Source: RBG-16-66-20 sp049651845
Lineage (GTDB): Bacteria > Pseudomonadota > Gammaproteobacteria > Burkholderiales > SG8-39
DNA length: 64,000 bases
NCBI GenBank assembly: GCA_049651845.1
Contig: JBASCW010000023.1
Location: 1 to 64,000 of the forward strand
Reading direction: 5' to 3'
Shown here piece by piece: positions 23,569-33,400 of this stretch (positions are counted from its first letter, which is position 1; every line of letters begins with the position of its first letter). The position numbers were made by a program, and so were the translations under genes. The notes under the pieces were generated by a model that saw only the letters and a list, made by a program, of their open reading frames with translations, was not told the origin of the DNA and searched no databases.

Positions 23569-26082
23569 TCATGCAGCTTCAAGGTCGGTCTCCCGCTCCT
23601 CGGGCCGCGCCGGCCGGATCTGCTCGCGCTCGGCGACGAACACCACGTTGCGGTCGGGCTCGTCGCTGTTCACGAAATGGCGGAAGCGCTTGAGGATCTC
23701 GGGCGTCTCGACCGCCTGCTTCCATTCGCAGGTGTAGCTGTCGACGAACTTCTGCATGTCGGCTTCCAGCTCGGCGCCGATGCCGAGCGAGTCCTCGCAC
23801 ACCGCGCGCCGCACGTAGTCGATGCCGCCCTCCAGGTTTTCGAGCCAGGTGCTGGTGCGCTGCAGCCGGTCGCCGGTGCGGATGTAGAGCATGAGGAAGC
23901 GGTCGATGAAACGGATCAGCGTTTCGTCATCCAGATCCTTGGCGAGCAGGTCCGCGTGGCGCGGCTTCATGCCGCCATTGCCGCAGACATAGAGGTTCCA
24001 GCCCTTTTCGGTGGCGATGATGCCGACGTCCTTGCCCTGCGCCTCGGCGCATTCGCGCGTGCAGCCCGAGACCGCCATCTTCAGCTTGTGCGGCGAGCGC
24101 AGGCCGCGGTAGCGCTGCTCGATCCGGATCGCCATCGCCACCGAGTCCTGCACGCCGTAGCGGCACCAGGTGCTGCCAACGCAGGACTTGACCGTGCGCA
24201 GCGCCTTGCCGTAGGCGTGGCCCGACTCGAAGCCGGCGTCGATGAGCTCCTTCCACACCAGCGGCAGCTGCTCGACGCGCGCGCCGAACAGGTCGATACG
24301 CTGCGCGCCGGTGATCTTGGTATAGAGGCCGAACTTCTTCGCCACCTCGCCCAGCGCGATCAGCTTGGCGGGCGTGATTTCCCCGCCCGGGACCCGGGGA
24401 ACCACCGAGTACGTGCCGTCCTTCTGCAGGTTGGCGAGGAAGCGGTCGTTGGTGTCCTGCAGCGGCGCGTGCTTGGGCTTCAAGATCATCTCGTTCCAGC
24501 ACGAAGCGAAGATCGAGGCCGCCGCCGGCTTGCAGATGTCGCAGCCTCTGCCCCGACCGTGTTTCTCCAGGAGTTCCTTGAAGCTTTTCAGGTTTTCAAT
24601 TCGGACAAGATGGAACAACTCTTGTCTCGAGTAAGCGAAATGCTCGCAGAGATGATTGTTGACCCGGAAGCCGCGCTTCTTCATTTCGGCGTCGAGGATC
24701 TGCTTGGCGAGCGGCCCGCAGCCGCCGCAACTGGTTGCAGCTTTTGTTTTTGACTTCAATGATCCCAGGGAGCTGCAGCCCCCGGCGATAGCGGCGCAAA
24801 TATCCCCCTTCGTGACTCCATTGCAGGAGCAGACGAGCGCCGCATCGGGCAGCAGCTCGATGCCGAGGCCCTTCTTGCCCTCGCGCGCGGGCAGGATCAG
24901 CTCCTCGGGATGCTCGGGCAGCGGCAGCGGGTTGAGCGCCATCTGCAGCAGCGTTCCGTAGTCGGCCGCGTCGCCCACCAGGATCGCGCCCAGCAGCTGC
25001 TTGCGGTCCTCGGCGACCACCAGCTTCTTGTAGACGCCGGCGGCTTCGTCGGTGAACACGTAGTTCAGCGCGCCCGGCGTGCTGCCGTGCGCGTCGCCGA
25101 TCGAGCAGACGTCCACGCCCATGAGCTTCAGCTTGGTGCTCATGTCGGCGCCGAGGAACTGCAGCAGCGATTCACCCAGCAGGTGGCGCGCCGCGACCTC
25201 GGCCATCTGGTAGCCGGGCGCGACCAGGCCGAAGGTCCGGCCTTCCCAGAGCGCGCATTCGCCGATCGCGTAGATGTCGGGATTGGCGGTCTGGCAGTGC
25301 GAGTTGATGCGGATGCCGCCGCGCTCGCCGACCGCGATGCCGGCCGCGCGCGCTAGCTCGTCGCGCGGCCGGATGCCCGCGGAGAACACCACGAGATCGG
25401 TCTCAAGGCTGGTGCCGTCCACGAACACCAGCCTGTTGCGGGCGGCTTCGCCCTTGACGATCTCTTTGGTGTTCTTGGAAACGTGGATCGTCGCGCCGAG
25501 CGCCTCGATCTTGCGGCGCAGGAGCCGTCCGGCCGAATCGTCTAGCTGCAACGCCATCAGCCGGGGCGCGAACTCTACGATGTGCGTCTCGAGGCCGAGG
25601 TCCTTCAGCGCCTTCGCCGCCTCCAGGCCGAGCAGGCCGCCGCCGATGACTGCGCCGGTCTTCGCGCCAGCCGCCTTCGCCGCAATGGTCTCGAGATCCT
25701 CGATCGTGCGGTAGACGAAGCAGTCGCGCCGGTCGCGCCCGGCCACCGGCGGCACAAAGGGACTCGAGCCGGTGGCGAACACCAGCTTGTCGTAGGGGAC
25801 TTCCTTGTAGCGCGCCGAGCGCACCACCTTCCTGACGGGGTCGATCGCGAGCACGCTGTCGTTCAGGCGCAAGGTGATCTTCGAATCGACGAAGAAGTCC
25901 TTTTTCACCAGCGCGAGATCTGATGCCGTTTTGCCAGAAAAAAAACTGGTCAGCTGCACCCGGTCATACGCCGGCCGGGGTTCCTCGCAGAAAACGGTGA
26001 TCTCGCAATCACGATTGCGTGCGACCAGCTGCTCGAGGAAGCGCTGGCCGACCATGCCATTGCCAATGACGGTGACTCGCAT
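23569..26082 (-). CDS. nirB: NAD(P)H nitrite reductase large subunit
   Basis: 837 aa, full length. An N-terminal FAD/NAD oxidoreductase (VIGNGMVGQRFLEQL, FATGSSPFVPP, GGGLLGLEAAKAL) is followed by a BFD-like [2Fe-2S] domain (VCSCNGVTKGDI, SCGGCGPL). Then come ferredoxin-like and siroheme/[4Fe-4S] domains, with ligands in CVGSTWCRYG and SGCTRECAEAQ (about residues 630-680). It reduces nitrite to ammonium. The expected NirD partner is fused to the next gene. The start overlaps the stop of the ABC ATPase by one base (TGATG). Confidence 0.95.
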   Translation of the reverse strand: MRVTVIGNGMVGQRFLEQLVARNRDCEITVFCEEPRPAYDRVQLTSFFSGKTASDLALVKKDFFVDSKITLRLNDSVLAIDPVRKVVRSARYKEVPYDKLVFATGSSPFVPPVAGRDRRDCFVYRTIEDLETIAAKAAGAKTGAVIGGGLLGLEAAKALKDLGLETHIVEFAPRLMALQLDDSAGRLLRRKIEALGATIHVSKNTKEIVKGEAARNRLVFVDGTSLETDLVVFSAGIRPRDELARAAGIAVGERGGIRINSHCQTANPDIYAIGECALWEGRTFGLVAPGYQMAEVAARHLLGESLLQFLGADMSTKLKLMGVDVCSIGDAHGSTPGALNYVFTDEAAGVYKKLVVAEDRKQLLGAILVGDAADYGTLLQMALNPLPLPEHPEELILPAREGKKGLGIELLPDAALVCSCNGVTKGDICAAIAGGCSSLGSLKSKTKAATSCGGCGPLAKQILDAEMKKRGFRVNNHLCEHFAYSRQELFHLVRIENLKSFKELLEKHGRGRGCDICKPAAASIFASCWNEMILKPKHAPLQDTNDRFLANLQKDGTYSVVPRVPGGEITPAKLIALGEVAKKFGLYTKITGAQRIDLFGARVEQLPLVWKELIDAGFESGHAYGKALRTVKSCVGSTWCRYGVQDSVAMAIRIEQRYRGLRSPHKLKMAVSGCTRECAEAQGKDVGIIATEKGWNLYVCGNGGMKPRHADLLAKDLDDETLIRFIDRFLMLYIRTGDRLQRTSTWLENLEGGIDYVRRAVCEDSLGIGAELEADMQKFVDSYTCEWKQAVETPEILKRFRHFVNSDEPDRNVVFVAEREQIRPARPEERETDLEAA

Positions 26083-26867
26083 CAGGCAGCCTGCTTGAGC
26101 TGCTTGCGGTAGAGGAAATCCATCACCGTGGTGCGCAGCTCTATGTAGCGGCGGCTGCCGGCGAGCTCGAGGCGCTGGCGCGGGCGCGGCAGGTCCACTT
26201 CGACGATGCCGCCAATGCGCGCCGCGGGCCCGTTGGTCATCATCACGATGCGGTCCGAGAGCAGCACGGCCTCGTCCACGTCGTGCGTCACCATGAGCAC
26301 GGTGGCGTGCGTGTTCTCGACGATGCGCACCAGCTCGTCCTGCAGGTTGGCGCGCGTGAGCGCATCGAGCGCGCCGAAAGGCTCGTCGAGCAGCAGCACC
26401 TTGGGCTCGATCGCGAGCGCGCGCGCGATGCCGACGCGCTGCTTCATGCCGCCGGAGATCTCATGCGGATACTTGGCCTCGGCCGCCGTGAGCCCCACCA
26501 TCGCGAGCGCCTTGTGGGTGCGCTCCTTGAGCAGCGGCTTCTTCTCGCGGAACACGCGCTCCACCGCGAGATAGACGTTGTCGAAGCAGGTGAGCCAGGG
26601 CAGCAGCGAGTGGTTCTGGAACACCACGCCGCGGTCCGGTCCCGGGCCCGCGATCTCGCGCTCGGCGAGCAGGATGCCGCCTTCGGTCGGCTGCAGCAGC
26701 CCGGCCACGAGGTTGAGCAGCGTCGACTTGCCGCAGCCCGAGTGGCCGATCAGCGCCACGAACTCGCCCTTCCTGATATTGAGGTCGATGCGCTCGAGCG
26801 CGACGAAGCTGCCCTTGCGGGTATCGAAGGTCATGCCGACGTCGTCGATGCGCAGGTACTTGTCCAT
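26082..26867 (-). CDS. nrtD: Nitrate ABC transporter ATP-binding protein
   Basis: 261 aa from ATG 26867. Walker A GHSGCGKST is at residues 41-49. The Q-loop (FQNHSLLPW), signature (ISGGMKQRVGIARAL) and Walker B with D-loop (LLLDEPFGALD) are intact, and the switch His is in MVTHDVDEA. It belongs to the nitrate/sulfonate/taurine importer ATPase type. The translation frame also runs open upstream, but that part is the nrtB/nrtA region read out of frame. Position between the permease and nirB gives the substrate. Confidence 0.92.
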   Translation of the reverse strand: MDKYLRIDDVGMTFDTRKGSFVALERIDLNIRKGEFVALIGHSGCGKSTLLNLVAGLLQPTEGGILLAEREIAGPGPDRGVVFQNHSLLPWLTCFDNVYLAVERVFREKKPLLKERTHKALAMVGLTAAEAKYPHEISGGMKQRVGIARALAIEPKVLLLDEPFGALDALTRANLQDELVRIVENTHATVLMVTHDVDEAVLLSDRIVMMTNGPAARIGGIVEVDLPRPRQRLELAGSRRYIELRTTVMDFLYRKQLKQAA

Positions 26868-26881
26868 GGCGCGGTCCCCGG

Positions 26882-27805
26882 TCAGGTGTAGCTGAAGCGC
26901 TTGGCGAGCAGCACCAGCGCCTGCTCGAGCAGCAGGCCGACGATGCCGATGGTGAAGATCGCAATGATGATGTGCTCGACCTTCAGATTGTTCCATTCGT
27001 CCCAGACCCAGAAGCCGATGCCGATGCCGCCGGTGAGCATCTCGGCGGTGACGATCACCAGCCAGGCCACGCCGATCGACAGGCGCACGCCGGTGATCAT
27101 GTAGGGCAGCACCGCGGGGAACAGGATGGTCTTGAACACCTTCCATTCCGACAGGTTCAGCACGCGCGCGACGTTCAGGTAGTCCTGGGGGATCTGGCGC
27201 ACGCCGACCGCGGTGTTGACGATCATCGGCCACAGGCTGCAGACGAAGATCACGTAGATCGCCGCCGGGTTCGCGGCCTTGAACAGCAGCAGGCCGATCG
27301 GCAGCCAGGCAAGCGGCGACACCGGCTTGAACAGCGCGATGATCGGCGCCGCCATGCCGGAGAGGAACCGGAAGCGTCCGATCATGAAGCCGAGCGGGAT
27401 GCCGACCGCGGCCGCGAGTCCGAAGCCGATGCCGACGCGCTTGAGCGACGAGAGCACGTTCCAGCCGATGCCCTGGTCGTTCGGGCCCTTGGAGTAGAAC
27501 GGGTCGGAGAAGATCGCCACCGCGGCCTGCCAGACCACGCCCGGCCCGGGGATGCGGCCGCCCTGGCGCGCGACGATCTCCCAGAGCGCGATGAAGGCCG
27601 CGATGCCGGCGAGCATCGCGAGCGCGCTGACCATCCACTCCGGCGCGCGCGCCCGGCGGTAGCCGGAGGTCGCTGCCTTGGCGGCCTTCACTTTCGCCGC
27701 GTCCGCGCGCGCCGCGAGCGCGGCGGCGGCCGGATGCGGGCCCGAAGTGGACACTGCGGCGCGCAGGGAAACCACCGTCGTTGCGGAAACCGGAACGGCG
27801 CTCAT
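26882..27805 (-). CDS. nrtB: Nitrate ABC transporter permease
   Basis: 307 aa. A long Ala-rich cytoplasmic N-terminus (about 55 aa) precedes the first transmembrane helix (LAMLAGIAAFIALWEI). A conserved NrtB segment follows (LFKPVSPLAWLPIGLLLFKA), with the EAA-like loop around LNLSEWKVFKTILFPAVLPYM contacting the ATPase. About six helices. The stop is adjacent to nrtD and the start abuts the nrtA stop, so the three are one transcription unit. Confidence 0.92.
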   Translation of the reverse strand: MSAVPVSATTVVSLRAAVSTSGPHPAAAALAARADAAKVKAAKAATSGYRRARAPEWMVSALAMLAGIAAFIALWEIVARQGGRIPGPGVVWQAAVAIFSDPFYSKGPNDQGIGWNVLSSLKRVGIGFGLAAAVGIPLGFMIGRFRFLSGMAAPIIALFKPVSPLAWLPIGLLLFKAANPAAIYVIFVCSLWPMIVNTAVGVRQIPQDYLNVARVLNLSEWKVFKTILFPAVLPYMITGVRLSIGVAWLVIVTAEMLTGGIGIGFWVWDEWNNLKVEHIIIAIFTIGIVGLLLEQALVLLAKRFSYT

Positions 27806-29053
27806 TTAGGCCACCTTGACCTTGAAGGAGCTCGCATACTTCTTCGCGTCCTTGCCGTCCCAGACCACGCCGTCCATGAGCTTGGCGGCGCGCATCGGCT
27901 CCTTGGGCAGCGGCGTCTTGGTGAGCGCGGCGGCGTCCTTGTAGACGTCGATGCGGTTCACCTTCTTCGCCACCGCGAGGTACTCCGGGTCCTCCTTGAG
28001 CAGGCCCCAGCGCCGGTGCTGCGTCATGAACCACATGCCGTCCGAGAGGAACGGAAAGGTGACGTAGCCGTCGTTGTAGAACTTCATGTGGTCCCTGTCG
28101 TCCCAGACCTTGCCGATGCCGTTGTCGTAGCGCCCGAGCATGCGCGCGACGATCACGTCCTTGTCGGTGTTGACGTAGGACTTGTCGGAGACGACTTCGG
28201 CGGTCTTCTGGCGGTTGGAGAGCGAAGCGTCGATCCAGCGGCCGGCATCGATCACTGCCGCCGTCATGGCGCGCGCGGTGTTCGGGTACTTCTGCACGAA
28301 ATCGGCGCTGCAGCCGAGCGTCTTCTCGGGGTGGTCCCTCCACAGATCCTGCGTGGTGTTCGCCGTGAAGCCGATCTTGTCCATGATCGCGCGGTAGTTC
28401 CAGGGCTCGCCGACGCAGTAGCCGTCCATGTTGCCGACGCGCATGTTGGCCACCATCTGCGGCGGCGGCACGACGATCGCCTTCACGTCCTGGAACGGGT
28501 GGATGCCGTGCGCGGCGAGCCAGTAATAGAGCCACATCGCGTGCGTTCCGGTCGGGAAGGTCTGCGCGAAGGTGTATTCGCCTTTCTCCTTCCTGATCAG
28601 GTCGTGCAGCGAGTGGCCGTCCCTGACGCCCCTGTCGTAGAGCTTGCGCGAGAGGGTGAATGCCTGGCCGTTGTGGTTCAGGTTCATGAGCACGGCCATG
28701 TCCTTCTTCGGGCCGCCGATGCCCATCTGCACGCCGTAGATCAGGCCGTAGAGCACGTGCGCGGCGTCGAGCTCGCCGTTGACGAGCTTGTCGCGCACCG
28801 CGGCCCAGGAGGCTTCCTTCGACGGGACGATCTTGATGCCGTACTTCTTGTCGAACTCCATGACCGAGGCCATCACCACCGACGAGCAGTCGGTGAGCGG
28901 GATGAAGCCGATCTTCACCTCCTTCTTCTCGGGCGCGTCCGAGCCCGCAGCCCAGGCGCCGGTGCGCACCGCGTTCGGCACCAGGCTCATGAGACCCGCC
29001 GCCGTGGCTTGTCTGAGAAACCTGCGCCGCCTGCTGAGGATCGGTTCATTCAT
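27806..29053 (-). CDS. nrtA: Nitrate ABC transporter substrate-binding protein
   Basis: 415 aa from ATG 29053, with GGAG 8 nt upstream. The frame is open further upstream but that part is the regulatory leader. The N-terminus SRRRRFLRQATAAGLM looks like a twin-arginine export signal. The binding domain starts at VKIGFIPLTDCSS and includes FPTGTHAMWLYYWLAAHG and GYCVGEPWNYRA, characteristic of the NrtA/CmpA family. It delivers nitrate, and perhaps nitrite, to NrtBD. First structural gene after the ANTAR-type leader. Confidence 0.93.
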   Translation of the reverse strand: MNEPILSRRRRFLRQATAAGLMSLVPNAVRTGAWAAGSDAPEKKEVKIGFIPLTDCSSVVMASVMEFDKKYGIKIVPSKEASWAAVRDKLVNGELDAAHVLYGLIYGVQMGIGGPKKDMAVLMNLNHNGQAFTLSRKLYDRGVRDGHSLHDLIRKEKGEYTFAQTFPTGTHAMWLYYWLAAHGIHPFQDVKAIVVPPPQMVANMRVGNMDGYCVGEPWNYRAIMDKIGFTANTTQDLWRDHPEKTLGCSADFVQKYPNTARAMTAAVIDAGRWIDASLSNRQKTAEVVSDKSYVNTDKDVIVARMLGRYDNGIGKVWDDRDHMKFYNDGYVTFPFLSDGMWFMTQHRRWGLLKEDPEYLAVAKKVNRIDVYKDAAALTKTPLPKEPMRAAKLMDGVVWDGKDAKKYASSFKVKVA

Positions 29054-29063
29054 CGCGTTCTCC

Positions 29064-29120
29064 AAAAAAGAAGGGCGCTCGCTGCGACGGCCGATCAACC
29101 GGCCCGCGACGAACGCCCTT
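29064..29120 (-). terminator. Leader terminator in front of nrtA
   Basis: On the minus strand AAGGGCGTTCG pairs over 11 bp (one G-T wobble) with CGAGCGCCCTT. An inner GGCCG/CGGCC stem is present and TTCTTTTTT follows. It lies 11 bp before nrtA and would stop transcription of the structural genes unless antitermination occurs. Confidence 0.8.
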
Positions 29121-29127
29121 GTTTCGG

Positions 29128-29175
29128 CCGGGCGCGCCATTGCGCCCGGACTCGCCTTCAGCTTTGCAAAGCCTG
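29128..29175 (-). promoter_or_regulatory. ANTAR-type antitermination leader hairpins
   Basis: On the minus strand CCGGGCGC and GCGCCCGG enclose the hexaloop AATGGC (29128-29149), which has A at loop position 1 and G at position 4, as in known ANTAR RNA targets. A smaller palindrome (GCTTTGCAAAGC, within 29159-29175) lies just upstream as the possible first hairpin, though its loop does not fit the A1/G4 rule. With the terminator just downstream and nasT just upstream, this is probably the NasT target. Confidence 0.65.
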
Positions 29176-29253
29176 TGCCATCAAAAAATTCAACAAAAAC
29201 AATGAAAGGAATACATGGCGCACGCACTGTTGCGGTGCACCACGCACCGTCAG

Positions 29254-29269
29254 CAAGCGGAAAGCCTCA
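29254..29269 (-). promoter_or_regulatory. Possible sigma-54 promoter for the nitrate operon
   Basis: The minus strand reads AGGCTTT-CCGC-TTGCT, with GG and GC 10 bp apart and a perfect TTGC element. The -24 box is only a partial match to TGGCACG. It overlaps the end of nasT and would start a transcript that includes the ANTAR leader. Confidence 0.3.
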
Positions 29270-29845
29270 GGCCTTGCCGAGCAGCTCGGCCGCGTCGATG
29301 AACTGCTGCGCGGTCTCGCCGAGGCGCTGCTTTTTCGCCATCGCGAGCTTGCGCAGCGCGTGGTACGCGTCGTCTTCCGACAGCCCGCGCGACTGCATGA
29401 GCAGGCCCTTGGCGCGCTCGACGAGCTTGCGCTCGGTGAGCTTGAGGTTGGCGTCGGCGAGCTCGATGCGCAGGCGCTGGAATTCCTCGAAGCGCGCGCA
29501 GGCGACCTCGACGATGCTGCTCACGCGGCTCGCGTCCAGGCCGTCCACCACGTAGGCCGACACGCCCGCGCGCACCGCATCGCGGATCGCCTCGCCGCCC
29601 GCGTCAGAGGAGAACATGACGATCGGCCTCGGGCTCGCCTGACTGATGATGACCACGTGCTCGAGCACGTCGCGCGTCGGCGAATCGGTGTCGATGACGA
29701 TGACGTCCGGTTTCTGTGTTTCTACGGCACGCAGCAGCTCGAGCGGCGAAGCGATCGACGCGGCGACCTCGTGGCCGGCCGCAGTCAGCGCCTCGCGCAG
29801 CAGCGCGGCGCGCTCGTCGGATTCGTCGACGACCAGGACCCGCAT
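29267..29845 (-). CDS. nasT: ANTAR-domain response regulator (NasT-like antiterminator)
   Basis: 192 aa. The N-terminal receiver-like domain (VLVVDESDERAALLREAL, VIVIDTDSPTRDV) lies before a helical linker and a C-terminal ANTAR RNA-binding domain (KLVERAKGLLMQSRGLSEDDAYHALRKLA, residues about 135-185). NasT proteins bind paired-hexaloop leaders and prevent termination when nitrate is present. Usually NasS, a nitrate-sensing binding protein, is encoded beside nasT; none is seen here. The stop lies about 210 bp before nrtA, immediately upstream of the leader. Confidence 0.9.
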   Translation of the reverse strand: MRVLVVDESDERAALLREALTAAGHEVAASIASPLELLRAVETQKPDVIVIDTDSPTRDVLEHVVIISQASPRPIVMFSSDAGGEAIRDAVRAGVSAYVVDGLDASRVSSIVEVACARFEEFQRLRIELADANLKLTERKLVERAKGLLMQSRGLSEDDAYHALRKLAMAKKQRLGETAQQFIDAAELLGKA

Positions 29846-29852
29846 GACGCGG

Positions 29853-29966
29853 CTAGATCAGGCAGGCCAGCGTCGCGAGCAGCAGAAACACCAGCGCCCA
29901 GCGGCTCAGCCGGTTGACGCGGTCTTCGAGAGGAAGGCTCCGGAAGGTGGCGGTGAAGAGGCTCAT
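29853..29966 (-). CDS. Possible 37-aa single-pass membrane protein upstream of nasT
   Basis: ATG 29966 to TAG 29853 on the minus strand. The protein starts MSLFTATFRSLPLEDRVNRL and ends in a hydrophobic helix (WALVFLLLATLACLI). It lies 7 bp upstream of nasT in the same direction. No family is recognised and no strong ribosome binding site is seen, so it may not be expressed. Confidence 0.35.
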   Translation of the reverse strand: MSLFTATFRSLPLEDRVNRLSRWALVFLLLATLACLI

Positions 29967-30040
29967 GCCCGATACGTGCAGGAAGCGTGCCAGCCGGAAC
30001 CGCGCATTTCCCTTCACGGGCATGCACTATGCTTGGGCGC

Positions 30041-30328
30041 ATGTCCGTGAGCTTTTCTCGGCACAGCTTTCTCAGCTTTTCGCCGGCCGGATTCCACCGC
30101 ATCGCGTACCTCGACTGGGGCAAACGCGCGGCCGCCCAGGTGGTGGTCTGCGTGCACGGCCTGTCGCGCAACAGCCGCGACTTCGACTGGCTGTCGCGCG
30201 ACATCGCGCTGCAGATGCAGGCGATGCGGCCGGACGTGGAGGTGCTCGAGCTGCCCGGCGTCGGCCACGCGCCGGCGCTGATGAGCTACGATCAGATTGC
30301 GGCGGTGCGCGCGTTCCTGCTGCGCTGA
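30041..30328 (+). pseudogene. Alpha/beta hydrolase with large internal deletion
   Basis: 95 codons where about 280 are expected. The first half (FHRIAYLDWG, VVVCVHGLSRNSRDFDWLSRDIA) is the N-terminus of an alpha/beta hydrolase with the HG oxyanion motif. The second half (VEVLELPGVGHAPALMSYDQIAAVRAFL) is the C-terminus with the catalytic His. The nucleophile elbow and cap are missing, and the join near DIALQMQA is in frame. It is most likely an inactive remnant. Confidence 0.7.
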
Positions 30329-30343
30329 GCCGGGCCCGCCGAG

Positions 30344-30372
30344 TTGACGTTTACGTAAACGTCAAGTAGGCT
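30344..30372 (+). promoter_or_regulatory. LiuR-like operator and promoter of icmF
   Basis: 30344-30365 is a perfect 22-bp palindrome whose half is TTGACGTTTAC. Its first six bases serve as a -35 (TTGACG); 17 bp later is TAGGCT (30367-30372) as a possible -10. The same palindrome and geometry occur upstream of the leucine operon at 61875-61903, next to the MerR-family gene. Confidence 0.8.
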
Positions 30373-30423
30373 GACCGATCCCCTGCGGAGGGGGGTCACA
30401 TCCCCGGAGGGGATCCAACGACG

Positions 30424-33400
30424 ATGACCGACCTGTCCGAGTCCAAGAGCCTGGTCTACAAGGCGAAACACAAGATCCGCCTGGTGACGGCCGCGAGCCT
30501 GTTCGACGGGCACGACGCGTCGATCAACATCATGCGGCGCATCCTGCAGGCTTCCGGCGCCGAGGTGATCCACCTCGGCCACAACCGCTCGGTGGACGAC
30601 GTGGTCACCGCCGCGCTCGACGAGGATACGCAGGGCATCGCGGTCTCGTCCTACCAGGGTGGCCACCTCGAGTACTTCAAGTACGTGGTCGACCAGCTGC
30701 GAGCGCGCGGCGGCGGCAGCATCCAGGTGTTCGGCGGCGGCGGCGGCGTGATCGTCGCAGAGGAAATCGCCGAACTGCAGGCCTTCGGCGTGGCGCGCAT
30801 CTATTCGCCCGAGGATGGCCAGCGAATGGGCCTGCAGGGCATGATCAACGACATGCTCGCGCGCTGCGACTTCGATCCCGCGCGGCATGCGCCGAAGGAC
30901 CTCAAGGGGCTGCTGGGCGGCGACCGCCGCGCGCTGGCACAGATCATCACGGCATTGGAATTGGGGGTTTGCAGTTCCAATGTGAAAAAAGCGCTTCTGG
31001 AACAGGCCGAAGCAGAGCGCATGCCCGTCCTCGGCGTGACCGGCACAGGCGGCGCCGGCAAGAGCTCGTTGACGGATGAGCTAGTGCGGCGCCTTCGCAT
31101 CGACCAGGGCGACCGCCTGAAGATCGCGGTGATCTCGGTCGATCCGACGCGGCGCAAGACCGGTGGCGCGCTGCTCGGCGACCGCATTCGCATGAACGCG
31201 ATCCACGGTCCGAAGGTCTACATGCGCTCGCTCGCGACGCGCGGATCGGGCGCCGAGGTCGCGGCCTGCCTGCCGGAAGTGATCGCCGCCTGCCGCGCCG
31301 CGCGCTTCGACCTCGTGATCGTCGAGACCTCGGGCATCGGCCAGGGCGACGCGGCCATCGTGCCGCTGGTGGACGCGTCGCTGTACGTGATGACGCCGGA
31401 ATTCGGCGCCGCGAGCCAGCTCGAGAAGATCGACATGCTCGACTTCGCCGACCTGGTGGCGATCAACAAGTTCGACCGCAAGGGCGCCGAGGACGCGCTG
31501 CGCGACGTACGCAAGCAGGTGCAGCGCAACCGCCAGGCGTTCACGACTGCGCCGGAGGCGATGCCCGTCTACGGCACCATCGCCTCACGCTTCAATGACG
31601 ACGGCGTCACCGCGCTCTATCACGGCATCGCCGCCAAGCTAGCAACGAAGGGCCTGCGCCTCGAGCCGGGCGCGCTGCCCAAGCCCGCCTCGCCCGTCTC
31701 CTCGAACGTGAACGTGGTGGTGCCGCCCAAGCGCGCGCGTTACCTCGCCGAGATCGCCGAGGCGCTGCGTGCCTATCACGAGCATGCGCTTGCGCAGTCG
31801 CGCCTCGCGCGCGACCGGCAGAGCCTGCAGGCCGCGCGGCGCCTGAGCGGCCTCGCGGAGCTCGACGCGCTGATCGCGCAGGCCGATGCCAGGCTCGACG
31901 CGCATTCGAAGAAGCTGCTGGAGATGTGGCCGGATACCGTCAAGGCCTACGCCGGCGACGAATACGTGGTGAAGATCCGCGACCGCGAAGTGCGCACCAA
32001 GCTCACCACGAAGTCGCTCTCGGGCACGAAGGTGCGCAAAGTCGTGCTGCCGAAGTTCGAGGACGCGGGCGAGATCCTGCGCTGGCAGCTGCGCGAGAAC
32101 GTGCCGGGGTCCTTCCCGTACACCGCGGGCGTGTTCGCGTTCAAGCGCGAGAACGAGGACCCGACGCGCATGTTCGCGGGCGAGGGCGATCCGTTCCGCA
32201 CCAACAAGCGCTTCCACCTGCTGTCGAAGGACATGCCGGCGAAGCGCCTATCGACCGCCTTCGACTCGGTGACGCTGTACGGCTTCGACCCGGACGAGCG
32301 CCCGGACATCTACGGCAAGGTGGGCAATTCCGGGGTGTCGATCGCGACGCTGGACGACATGAAGGTGCTATACTCGGGCTTCGACCTGTGCGCGGCGAAC
32401 AACTCGGTGTCGATGACGATCAACGGCCCGGCGCCGACGATCCTCGCGATGTTCTTCAACACGGCGATCGACCAGCAGGTCGACAAGTTCGTCGCCGACA
32501 ACGGCCGGCAGCCGACCGACGACGAACTGGAGAAGATCCGCTGCTGGACGCTCGCCACCGTGCGCGGCACGGTGCAGGCCGACATCCTCAAGGAAGACCA
32601 GGGCCAGAATACCTGCATCTTCTCCACCGAGTTCTCGCTCAAGGTGATGGGCGACATCCAGGATTACTTCATCCGCAACCAGGTGCGCAACTTCTACTCG
32701 GTGTCGATCTCCGGCTACCACATCGCCGAGGCCGGCGCCAACCCGATCAGCCAGCTCGCCTTCACGCTCGCCAACGGCTTCACCTTCGTCGAGGCCTACC
32801 TCGCGCGCGGCATGCGCATCGACGACTTCGCGCCGAACCTGTCGTTCTTCTTCAGCTACGGCATGGACCCGGAGTACTCGGTGATCGGCCGCGTGGCGCG
32901 CCGCATCTGGGCGGTGGCCATGAAGAACCGCTACGGCGCCAGCGAGCGCAGCCAGAAGCTCAAGTTCCACTCGCAGACCAGCGGCCGCAGCCTGCACGCG
33001 CAGGAGATCGCGTTCAACGACATCCGCACCACGCTGCAGGCGCTGATCTCCTCCTACGACAACACCAACTCGCTGCACACCAACGCCTACGACGAGGCGA
33101 TCACCACCCCCACCGAGGAATCGGTGCGCCGCGCGATGGCGATCCAGCTGATCATCAACAAGGAATGGGGCCTCGCCAAGAACGAGAACCCGAACCAGGG
33201 CAGCTTCGTGATCGAGGAGCTCACCGACCTCGTGGAAGAGGCGGTGCTCAAGGAGTTCGAGGCGATCAGCGCGCGCGGCGGCGTGCTCGGGGCGATGGAG
33301 ACCGGCTACCAGCGCGGCAAGATCCAGGAAGAGTCGATGCATTACGAGCACCTCAAGCACTCGGGCGAATACCCGATCGTGGGCGTGAACACCTTCCGCA

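Noticed and set aside
26868..28535. Extension of the nrtD frame upstream into a protein of 817 codons
   Set aside because: The added part is nrtB and nrtA read in the wrong frame; the conserved ABC ATPase starts at ATG 26867 and both upstream genes have their own intact frames.
29054..29227. N-terminal extension of nrtA to 29227
   Set aside because: The extension covers the terminator and ANTAR hairpins and lacks export-signal character; the Met at 29053 has a ribosome binding site and is followed directly by the twin-arginine signal.
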